From the NCBI GenBank assembly GCA_003660635.1, contig QMUP01000049.1, forward strand, positions 1 through 6,842: a DNA stretch of 6,842 nt, written 5' to 3'. Below the pieces are notes generated by a model, which was not told the origin of the DNA, made no database searches, and worked only from the letters and a program-made list of their open reading frames with translations. Of this stretch, positions 1-5,118 are shown in pieces; within the stretch, counting starts at the first letter, position 1; each line of letters opens with the position of its first letter. A program made the translations under genes and the position numbers. Source of the DNA: Candidatus Wolframiiraptor sp. GTDB lineage: Archaea > Thermoproteota > Nitrososphaeria_A > Caldarchaeales > Wolframiiraptoraceae.

Positions 1-141
1 CAACTGAGAGATAAGAAGCTCATAACGAAGACCGTTTATCGCAAGATCTACAAGATGGTTAAGGCGGGCGCATTCAAATCAGTGGCGGCGATGATGGAGT
101 ATCTAGAGCAAAACAAGTTGATTAGGAGGCCGTTGATGTGA
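1..141 (+). CDS. rpl19e: Large ribosomal subunit protein eL19 (L19e), 3' end only
   Basis: This is the C-terminal 46 residues of a gene whose start lies outside the window; frame 1 is open from base 1 to a TGA at 139-141. The visible protein is basic and helical, with the stretches TVYRKIYKMVKAGAFKSVA and a closing tail NKLIRRPLM. The pattern YRKxYxMxKxGxFKS is the recognisable C-terminal signature of archaeal L19e, a 23S rRNA-binding protein of the large subunit with no bacterial homologue. Its position just ahead of uL18 and uS5 is the standard archaeal spc-operon order (eL32-eL19-uL18-uS5), which supports the call. Its stop overlaps the GTG start of uL18 (GTGA at 138-141), so the two are probably translationally coupled. 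Confidence 0.93.
   Translation, partial: QLRDKKLITKTVYRKIYKMVKAGAFKSVAAMMEYLEQNKLIRRPLM
125..140 (+). promoter_or_regulatory. Shine-Dalgarno and GTG start of uL18
   Basis: GGAGG at 125-129 lies 8 nt before the GTG at 138-140, inside the end of the eL19 reading frame. This supports a non-ATG start in the GTGA stop/start overlap; the next in-frame methionine is far downstream, in the C-terminal third of the protein. Confidence 0.75.
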
Positions 142-716
142 GCATCCTAAAGAGAATTCCCCCAAAGAGAAGAAGACTGGGCTTAACAGACTACAGGAAG
201 CGCTTGAAGCTCGTTAAATCAGCCCTCCCCCGGCTTGTGATAAGGAGGACGAATCGGTACCTGATCACACAGGTCATTAAATCAAAGCTTGGAGGGGATG
301 AAACCCTGATCACGGTGACATCGAAAAAGCTAGCTGACTACGGGTGGAGAGCCGGTTTTAAGAATACCCCAGCCGCCTACCTCACGGGATTTCTAGCCGG
401 ATTACTCGCCAAGAAGAAGGGAATTGGAAAAGCTGTGGTCGACATAGGGTTGCATAGAGCAGTTAAGGGATCAAAGGTATTTGCAGCGGTTAAAGGCTTC
501 ATCGATGCGGGTGTCGAGGTCGCGGCTAGCGAGGGGGTATTCCCAGATGAAGATCGCATTAAAGGTGTTCCGATAATGGAGTATTATAAGAGCATCAAGG
601 AGAGCGATGTTGAGACTATTCAATTCTCAAAATCAGATGAGGAGGTTTACATGAACCTCGATTCGCATTTCTCGCAAGTAAAGGAGAGAATCTTGAAGGA
701 GGTTGGAGGCTCATGA
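138..716 (+). CDS. rpl18: Large ribosomal subunit protein uL18 (L18p/L5e family)
   Basis: This 192-residue protein binds 5S rRNA and, with uL5, helps anchor it in the central protuberance of the large subunit. The basic N-terminus (residues 9-26, including [12 protein letters not shown]) leads into the family signature [17 protein letters not shown] (about 31-47). The body segment [19 protein letters not shown] (about 66-84) and the [10 protein letters not shown] stretch (about 97-106) are typical of the archaeal/eukaryotic L5e branch. The length fits archaeal uL18, which carries a C-terminal extension beyond the bacterial protein of about 120 residues. The start is GTG with a good Shine-Dalgarno 8 nt upstream. 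It overlaps eL19 upstream by 4 nt (GTGA) and uS5 downstream by 4 nt (ATGA). Nothing appears truncated. Confidence 0.97.
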   Translation: MSILKRIPPKRRRLGLTDYRKRLKLVKSALPRLVIRRTNRYLITQVIKSKLGGDETLITVTSKKLADYGWRAGFKNTPAAYLTGFLAGLLAKKKGIGKAVVDIGLHRAVKGSKVFAAVKGFIDAGVEVAASEGVFPDEDRIKGVPIMEYYKSIKESDVETIQFSKSDEEVYMNLDSHFSQVKERILKEVGGS

Positions 717-1324
717 GCTTAGAAGAATGGGTTCCCAGAACTAAAGTAGGCAGAATGGTTAAGGAGGGTAAGATAAGGTCTATCTCGGAACTCTTTGCAA
801 ATCACCTTAGGATAACGGAGGTCGAGATAGTCGATTACCTCCTTCCAGGTCTAGAACAAGAAGTCATAGACATAAACTTGGTCCAGAAGCAGACGGCGGC
901 GGGTGAGCGATCTAAGTTTAGGGCGATAGCGGTCGTCGGGAACAGGGATGGATTCGTCGGACTAGGCACTGGAAAAGCAGTCCACGTAGTCTCCGCTATA
1001 GAAAAAGCCGTGAGAAACGCGAAGATGAATTTAATTCCCGTTAGAAGGGGTTGCGGAAGCTGGGAATGCGCCTGCGGAGCGCCGCACAGCGTCCCAATGA
1101 AAGTCGTGGGAAAGCGGGGAAGCGTAAGAATAGAGTTGATTCCAGGTCCTAGAGGCTTAGGAATTGTTGCAGGCGAAGCGGCGAGGGTCGTGTTGGAGCT
1201 CGCGGGAATCGAGGACGTCTGGACTAGGACCTATGGTGAGACGCGGACCACGCTCTCCTTCGCCGGCGCCGCCTATGAAGCCCTTAGGAACACGAACAAG
1301 ATCGTTTTACCGAGCATGTGGTGA
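713..1324 (+). CDS. rps5: Small ribosomal subunit protein uS5 (S5p/S2e family)
   Basis: This 203-residue protein sits at the mRNA entry side of the small subunit, where the family contributes to decoding accuracy. The N-terminal dsRBD-like S5 domain covers about residues 47-110 and contains [21 protein letters not shown] (69-89, the classic S5 signature) split here by the usual loop. The C-terminal domain (about 125-190) shows [19 protein letters not shown] and the TYGETRTT motif. Between them is a cysteine-rich link, [17 protein letters not shown], with Cys114, Cys119, Cys121 and His125; this segment is common in archaeal uS5 and is not unusual here. The ATG lies within an ATGA overlap with uL18. 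Two Shine-Dalgarno candidates precede it, GGAGG at 705-709 and AAGGAGG about 10 nt upstream. It is a core member of the operon. Confidence 0.98.
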   Translation: MSLEEWVPRTKVGRMVKEGKIRSISELFANHLRITEVEIVDYLLPGLEQEVIDINLVQKQTAAGERSKFRAIAVVGNRDGFVGLGTGKAVHVVSAIEKAVRNAKMNLIPVRRGCGSWECACGAPHSVPMKVVGKRGSVRIELIPGPRGLGIVAGEAARVVLELAGIEDVWTRTYGETRTTLSFAGAAYEALRNTNKIVLPSMW

Positions 1325-1331
1325 GATGTAG

Positions 1332-1820
1332 ATGGAAGGTAACTGTAATTGCTATTTAGTCATCAGGATCAAGGGCAGCGTCAAGGCGAGGAAAGAACAC
1401 CTAGACACCCTGAAAATGCTTAACCTCAAGAAGGCGAACTGGGCAACGATAGTTCCTAAGACTCCGAGCTATGAGGGGATGCTGAAGAAGGTGGAGCACA
1501 TGATAACTTGGGGTGAACCCAATCTGAAGACCATTAAGACCTTCCTGAGAAGGGTGGAGATCATGGGAGACGGCAGACTCGATGAAGAATACGTTAAGAA
1601 GCTGGGATACGAATCACTTGAAGAACTCGCCAAAAAGCTCTACTCCTCAGAGATAACCATGAACAAGCTGAAAGAGAAGGGACTGAGGCCATATGTCAGG
1701 CTTCACCCACCGCGTGGAGGCTTTAAAGGCACGATCAAGAAACACGTCGCAGCGGGAGGAGAGTACGGTTATCGGGGAGAAAAAATAAACGAGCTCTTCG
1801 TCCGCATGGCGGCCGTGTGA
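1332..1820 (+). CDS. rpl30: Large ribosomal subunit protein uL30 (L30p/L7e family)
   Basis: This 162-residue large-subunit protein binds 23S rRNA. The N-terminal ferredoxin-like L30 domain (about 8-65) includes YLVIRIKGSVKARKEHLDTL and the signature VPKTPSYEGML (41-51). The archaeal/L7e-type extension ends in LHPPRGGFKGTIKKH (124-138). The length matches archaeal uL30, compared with about 60 residues in bacteria. The start is fixed: a TAG lies in frame immediately upstream at 1329-1331, so ATG 1332 is the first possible codon, and GGTGA at 1320-1324 (overlapping the uS5 stop) gives a Shine-Dalgarno with 7-nt spacing. The N-terminus NCNC, with two cysteines just before the first strand, is slightly odd. 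The gene is separated from uS5 by 7 nt and from uL15 by 58 nt. Confidence 0.97.
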   Translation: MEGNCNCYLVIRIKGSVKARKEHLDTLKMLNLKKANWATIVPKTPSYEGMLKKVEHMITWGEPNLKTIKTFLRRVEIMGDGRLDEEYVKKLGYESLEELAKKLYSSEITMNKLKEKGLRPYVRLHPPRGGFKGTIKKHVAAGGEYGYRGEKINELFVRMAAV

Positions 1821-1878
1821 TCCTATATAAGGAAGACCTCCATCAAAAGCCATGTAAGGAGGGGGTGCGCCCCGGAGA
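1821..1878 (+). promoter_or_regulatory. Leader between uL30 and uL15: TATA-like box, distant Shine-Dalgarno, small stems
   Basis: This is the only sizeable gap in the ribosomal operon. TATATAA at 1824-1830 resembles an archaeal TATA box and would place transcription initiation near 1850, about 28 nt before the uL15 ATG. The upstream bases are not purine/A-rich, so a BRE is not convincing. AAGGAGGGGG at 1856-1865 is a very strong Shine-Dalgarno, but AAGGAGG ends about 16 nt before ATG 1879. Two stems are possible: CCTCC (1837-1841) with GGAGG (1858-1862), hiding the Shine-Dalgarno, or GGGG (1862-1865) with CCCC (1870-1873), which would shorten the effective spacing. An ATGTAA start-stop sits at 1852-1857. 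Promoter or regulatory function is inferred only. Confidence 0.35.
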
Positions 1879-2334
1879 ATGGGAACCAGACATAGGAAGA
1901 GCAGGAAGCATAGGGGGAGCAGAACCTGCGGCTGGGGTCAGATAGGCCAGCATAGGAAGACGGGGTCTAAGGGAGGCCGTGGAAACACCGGAATGCATAA
2001 GCATAAGTGGACTTGGGTCCTTAGATATAACCGCGACTATTTTGGAAAGCACGGCTTCCATAGACCGAATAAACCGGTTATAAACTCGATTAACCTAATC
2101 CAACTCTCAACCATAGTCGAAAACCTCGAGAGGGAAGGTAAAGTCCAGACCGTCAAGGGGCTTCCCGTAGTCAATCTCGCGGAGCTCGGAATCCGGAAGC
2201 TCGTCGCCGGAGGGAGGATCGACAAGCCGCTCCTAGTCGTGGTCGAGAAATGGAGTGAGAAAGCCGAGAAAACAATAAAGGAGGCCGGAGGGAACCTAGT
2301 AACGCCCAAGGAACTCGAAGGTGTGGCCAGTTGA
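1879..2334 (+). CDS. rpl15: Large ribosomal subunit protein uL15 (L15p/L27Ae family)
   Basis: This 151-residue large-subunit protein is a 23S rRNA binder that joins during assembly. The basic N-terminal tail carries RKSRKHRGSRTCGWGQ (6-21) and GSKGGRGNTG (29-38), the extended L15/L27Ae signature. YFGKHGFHRP (54-63) follows, and the globular C-terminal domain (about 70-148) includes VKGLPVVNL and AEKTIKEAGG (129-138), the usual closing motif. The length is normal for archaea. ATG 1879 is the only plausible start: no start codon exists in frame back to a TAA at 1855-1857. GGAGA directly abuts the start, while the strong Shine-Dalgarno lies further away (see the leader entry). The stop overlaps the TTG start of secY (TTGA at 2331-2334). 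Confidence 0.97.
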   Translation: MGTRHRKSRKHRGSRTCGWGQIGQHRKTGSKGGRGNTGMHKHKWTWVLRYNRDYFGKHGFHRPNKPVINSINLIQLSTIVENLEREGKVQTVKGLPVVNLAELGIRKLVAGGRIDKPLLVVVEKWSEKAEKTIKEAGGNLVTPKELEGVAS

Positions 2335-3749
2335 GCGCACGGCCCATAATCGAGAAGCTTGCTAGATACCTCCCAGAGGTCAAGAAACCTGAGAGAAAGC
2401 TCAGCCTAGGTGAGAGATTAGCTTGGACGGCGCTCGTCCTCGTCCTCTACAGCCTAATGGGCCACACCCTCCTTTACGGCGTCCCCAAAGCGGCGAGCTT
2501 AGCTGGGCAGAGCCCCCTTATCATGAGCATAATCTTCGCCCAGAGAATCGGCACACTCACAACCCTCGGGATAGGCCCGATAGTAACCGCGGGGCTTATA
2601 CTTCAGCTTCTCGTGGGGGCCCAGATAATTAGGCTCGACCTCTCGAAGCCCCAGGACAGGGCGACCTTCACCGCCATGAATAAGCTCTTGACGATAATCG
2701 TCGTCCTTGTCGAGGCGATGGTCTTTACGGTCTCAGGCATGCTAGGCCCCCTCGGCCCCTCCGTGCAGTTGATAGTCTTTGCCCAACTCGTCGCCGCCAC
2801 GATGCTGATAGTCTTCATGGACGAGCTCGTGCAGAGGGGATGGGGGCTTGGAAGCGGGGTGAGCCTATTCATCGCAGCGGGGGTCGCCGAGGCCATATTC
2901 ACGAACCTGTTCTCGCCGATAATGTTGCCGGATGGATATTATCAGGGGATAATCTTGGCCATGATTCAAGCGGCCATGAAGGGAGGGACTTTCCACGAGA
3001 TAGTTTACAGGGGGCAGTTTCCCGACCTGATCGGATTAATCGGCACGGTAGGCGTACTTCTGTTAATAGTCTACTTAGAGGCGCTTAGAATCGAGGTTCC
3101 AATCCAGCATGCGAGGGTCTCCGGCTATACCGCGAAATATCCCATCAAGTTCCTCTATGTCTCAAACATACCCGTGATCTTCGCCTCCGTGGTCTTCACA
3201 AACATCTACTTCTTCTCAACCATGATCTGGAGCAAATTTAACCCCACGAACACGAATCCACTCCTAAACGCCATCGGGATGTTCAACGCGACACAGGCCG
3301 GAGCGATCCCGATTGGGGGACTCGCCTACTATGTCACATCTCCCGGAACCCTCAGCAGGGCAATAAGTGATCCCGTGAGGGCGTTAATATACAGCGTGAT
3401 AATGATCGTTTTCTGCATACTCTTCGCGAAATTCTGGGTTGAGGTCGGAGGGCTTTCACCCAGCCACGTCGCAGACCAATTAATAAAGGCTGGAATGCAG
3501 ATTCCAGGTTTCAGGAGAGCGCCGACGATCATAGCTAGGCTGCTCGAGAAATACATAAAGATCCTGACCATCGTCGGAGCGATAATAGTTGCCCTGATAG
3601 CGATCTTCGGAGACTACTTCAACGTTTATGGAGGGGGAATAGGTATTCTGCTAATGACGGGAATCCTTTACCAATACTATGAGTTACTCGTCAGGGAGAG
3701 ATTAGCCGAAGCATACCCATTCCTCGGCAGGGTCCTAGGTGAGGAGTAA
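2331..3749 (+). CDS. secY: Protein translocase subunit SecY (archaeal Sec61-alpha type)
   Basis: This is the central pore subunit of the SecYE-beta channel in the cytoplasmic membrane, through which proteins are secreted or inserted co-translationally. At 472 residues it is full length, with ten predicted membrane segments at about 30-50, 80-100, 118-138, 145-165, 173-192, 232-252, 276-297, 348-370, 408-428 and 433-452. The plug/TM2 region IIFAQRIGTLTTLGIGP (67-83) with LILQLLVGAQIIRLDL is strongly archaeal. Cytoplasmic loop C4 shows EVPIQHARVSGYTAKYPIK (255-273), and loop C5 shows IPGFRR (391-396), containing the conserved arginine region contacted by ribosomes. The start is TTG 2331 in a TTGA overlap with uL15, supported by AAGGTG at 2318-2323 with 7-nt spacing and by an N-terminus matching the family (ARYLPEVKKPERKLSLGERL). 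In many archaea adk follows; here it does not. Confidence 0.98.
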   Translation: MSARPIIEKLARYLPEVKKPERKLSLGERLAWTALVLVLYSLMGHTLLYGVPKAASLAGQSPLIMSIIFAQRIGTLTTLGIGPIVTAGLILQLLVGAQIIRLDLSKPQDRATFTAMNKLLTIIVVLVEAMVFTVSGMLGPLGPSVQLIVFAQLVAATMLIVFMDELVQRGWGLGSGVSLFIAAGVAEAIFTNLFSPIMLPDGYYQGIILAMIQAAMKGGTFHEIVYRGQFPDLIGLIGTVGVLLLIVYLEALRIEVPIQHARVSGYTAKYPIKFLYVSNIPVIFASVVFTNIYFFSTMIWSKFNPTNTNPLLNAIGMFNATQAGAIPIGGLAYYVTSPGTLSRAISDPVRALIYSVIMIVFCILFAKFWVEVGGLSPSHVADQLIKAGMQIPGFRRAPTIIARLLEKYIKILTIVGAIIVALIAIFGDYFNVYGGGIGILLMTGILYQYYELLVRERLAEAYPFLGRVLGEE

Positions 3750-4237
3750 TGCTCGACATAATGTTCCAAATATTTTTGATCGCGCTGTGCGTTAGTATAG
3801 CGACGAACTGGCTCAGGAGGAAGGTACTCTCCCCGGAGGATATGGCTAAGATGATGGAATCCCAGAAATTTAAGAAGATGCTATTCGAGGCCAAACAGAA
3901 GGGAGACAAGAAAATGCTCCAGAAACTCATGAAGAAACGCGAATACTATCAAAAGATAGACGCAGAAATCGGAAAGAAGAACATGATCCTGTTATTCGGA
4001 AGCCTCGGGATCTTCTACGCCGTCTACGCGGCGCTCACCCCACTCTACGGAGCATTCAGCGTGGTTGCCTCACTCCCAGGCGACTTAGTGATCCCATTGA
4101 TATCCCAGGGAAACAAACTCACATTCATCGGATGGTTTATTTTATCCCTCCTAGCAGTAAATATGCCCCTCGGAAAACTCTTTGAAGTGAAGCCTGAGGA
4201 GGTGATGAAGCATGCCGCGGAGGATGTTAAGGACTAG
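3749..4237 (+). CDS. DUF106 / EMC3-TMCO1-like membrane protein (putative archaeal YidC/Oxa1-superfamily insertase)
   Basis: This is a 162-residue membrane protein with one N-terminal membrane segment (about 4-22), a charged, probably coiled-coil cytoplasmic stretch (about 28-75, rich in Lys, Glu and Met) and two further segments (about 78-98 and 122-142, the latter LTFIGWFILSLLAVNMPLGK). Three core helices with a coiled coil between the first and second is the DUF106 layout, grouped by structure with eukaryotic EMC3 and TMCO1 and bacterial YidC. The family is thought to help insert membrane proteins; the substrate is unknown. The methionine-rich coiled coil (MMESQKFKKMLFEAKQ, MLQKLMKKR) is in keeping with binding hydrophobic helices. 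ATG 3749 shares one base with the secY stop (TAATG), with AGGTGA at 3737-3742 as Shine-Dalgarno. The position next to secY supports a role in membrane insertion. Confidence 0.9.
   Translation: MLDIMFQIFLIALCVSIATNWLRRKVLSPEDMAKMMESQKFKKMLFEAKQKGDKKMLQKLMKKREYYQKIDAEIGKKNMILLFGSLGIFYAVYAALTPLYGAFSVVASLPGDLVIPLISQGNKLTFIGWFILSLLAVNMPLGKLFEVKPEEVMKHAAEDVKD
4196..4214 (+). promoter_or_regulatory. Shine-Dalgarno fixing the eL34 start inside the DUF106 gene
   Basis: GAGGAGGTGA at 4196-4205 is a near-perfect match to the 16S anti-Shine-Dalgarno and lies 6 nt before ATG 4212. It is embedded in the coding sequence of the upstream membrane protein and decides the eL34 start, which produces a 26-nt gene overlap. 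Confidence 0.85.
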
Positions 4238-4511
4238 GAGTAGGAAGAGGAAGTATGTTAGGACGCCTGGCGGTAGGGTGGTAACTCATTATGTGGATGA
4301 GAAGAGGAATTTCCATCGCTGTGCGAGATGCGGCGGCATAATTCATGGAATACCTAGGGAGAAAGATTACAAGCTTTCTCACAGTGAGAGGACCGTTGAG
4401 AGATATTATGGGGGGATGCTCTGTCAAAACTGTTTGGAGGAGTTGATTAGGGCGAAGGTGGCGAAGGAGTGGGAAGAGGCGTCATCCATAAGCCCGGCGA
4501 CTACAACCTAA
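4212..4511 (+). CDS. rpl34e: Large ribosomal subunit protein eL34 (L34e)
   Basis: This 99-residue zinc-ribbon protein of the archaeal/eukaryotic large subunit has no bacterial counterpart. The N-terminus MPRRMLRTRSRKRKYVRTPG and the following GRVVTHY are the L34e signature. The metal site is the CxxC pairs Cys37/Cys40 and Cys71/Cys74, in HRCARCGGIIHGIP and YYGGMLCQNCLEELI. ATG 4212 is fixed by an excellent Shine-Dalgarno within the DUF106 gene, giving a 26-nt overlap. The last nine residues, SSISPATTT, extend past the usual basic end, and this tail overlaps the 3' end of the convergent kinase gene by 11 nt. Codon choice differs somewhat from secY and DUF106: 11 of 15 arginines are AGG and 4 of 5 tyrosines are TAT. 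It is the last gene of the ribosomal run. Confidence 0.96.
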   Translation: MPRRMLRTRSRKRKYVRTPGGRVVTHYVDEKRNFHRCARCGGIIHGIPREKDYKLSHSERTVERYYGGMLCQNCLEELIRAKVAKEWEEASSISPATTT

Positions 4512-5073
4512 AATATTCTTTAACGGCTTGCAAAACTATTCTGAACACCGCTTCCTCGTCGAGCTCGCTCGTGTCCAAGATTAAGTGAAATGGCTCAAAA
4601 TCCTTTCCGAGGAGGATTCCATATAATCTTTCATAGAGCTCGGCGCTCTCCCGGTCTCTCTTACGTAACATCTCTAATGCCTCTTCAACCGTGACCCCGC
4701 TCCTCTTAGATATCCTTCTGGCCCTCACCTCCGGCCTAGCCTTCAGCCAGATATTGAATCCATCTTTGTAAAGCCAGGGGAGAACCCAGCTATCTATTAC
4801 GACGCCGCCCTTTTCCGCGAACTCCAGTAATTTTCTGTCTACATCCTTATCGAACTCCGGGTTCTTGAGACGCTCTTCGAGGAATTTGAAGCCCTCGCCC
4901 GTCTCCCACCACTCATTTCCACCTGGCTTGTAGCCCCGCTCTATCGCCAGCATCTTTAATCCATCGCCGCCAGAGACATATCTTAGGTCTAGGGCGTTAG
5001 CCAGCCTCCTTCCAAGCGTACTCTTACCGGATCCGGCGAACCCGCTGATGCAGACCACGATCCTCTTCGACAT
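4501..5073 (-). CDS. cmk: Cytidylate kinase-like P-loop nucleoside monophosphate kinase (archaeal COG1102-type)
   Basis: This 190-residue cytosolic kinase probably transfers phosphate from ATP to CMP/dCMP. The Walker A loop is GFAGSGKST (11-19). RYVSGGDGLKMLAIERG (31-47) corresponds to the first NMP-binding part, and the KxxPEVRARRISKRSG stretch (about 111-126) supplies lid arginines. RDRESAELYERLYGI (139-153) and LILDTSELDEEAVFRIV (164-180) match the C-terminal half of archaeal Cmk. Two features differ from the textbook Cmk: an extra segment GGNEWWETGEGFKFLEE (about 51-67), and VVIDSWVLPW (91-100) where typical Cmk has a VxEGR motif, so substrate specificity is not certain. In many archaea cmk follows eL34 on the same strand; here it is inverted. 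It follows pncB with a 45-nt gap. A weak GAGGA (5086-5090) is the only Shine-Dalgarno candidate for ATG 5073. Confidence 0.82.
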   Translation of the reverse strand: MSKRIVVCISGFAGSGKSTLGRRLANALDLRYVSGGDGLKMLAIERGYKPGGNEWWETGEGFKFLEERLKNPEFDKDVDRKLLEFAEKGGVVIDSWVLPWLYKDGFNIWLKARPEVRARRISKRSGVTVEEALEMLRKRDRESAELYERLYGILLGKDFEPFHLILDTSELDEEAVFRIVLQAVKEYFRL

Positions 5074-5118
5074 TTTCTGGATATATCCTCGGATTGGGAG
5101 GAAATAAACTAGATTCTT
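5074..5118 (-). promoter_or_regulatory. 45-nt gap between pncB and the kinase gene, with AT-rich boxes
   Basis: Read on the minus strand, this gap holds an AT-rich TTTATTT-like stretch about 30-35 nt before the kinase ATG and a perfect 10-bp palindrome GGATATATCC (5079-5088). The first could be a weak TATA element giving the kinase its own short-leader transcript. The palindrome is too close to the ATG to serve as a TATA box for this start. A hypothetical GAGGA Shine-Dalgarno (5086-5090) partly overlaps it. Function is unproven; read-through from pncB is equally likely. Confidence 0.25.

Noticed and set aside
1050..1100. Cysteine-rich link of uS5 as a novel zinc finger
   Set aside because: The [11 protein letters not shown] segment is a common feature of archaeal uS5, so it is not specific to this organism.
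1843..2309. Overlapping minus-strand open frames across the uL15 gene
   Set aside because: They are antisense to conserved uL15 motifs and have no recognisable features of their own.
2603..2902. Minus-strand open frame of 99 codons inside secY
   Set aside because: It is a compositionally biased Thr/Ser-rich translation opposite conserved SecY membrane segments; no Shine-Dalgarno or family resemblance.
4490..4530. Bidirectional terminator between eL34 and the kinase
   Set aside because: No stem-loop and no long T-run is visible; the coding sequences overlap, and the minus strand beyond the kinase stop is not T-rich.
5079..5088. GATATATC as the TATA box of the kinase gene
   Set aside because: It is only 6-15 nt from the ATG, so initiation would fall inside the gene; it could act only if the true start were downstream, which would remove the Walker A loop.
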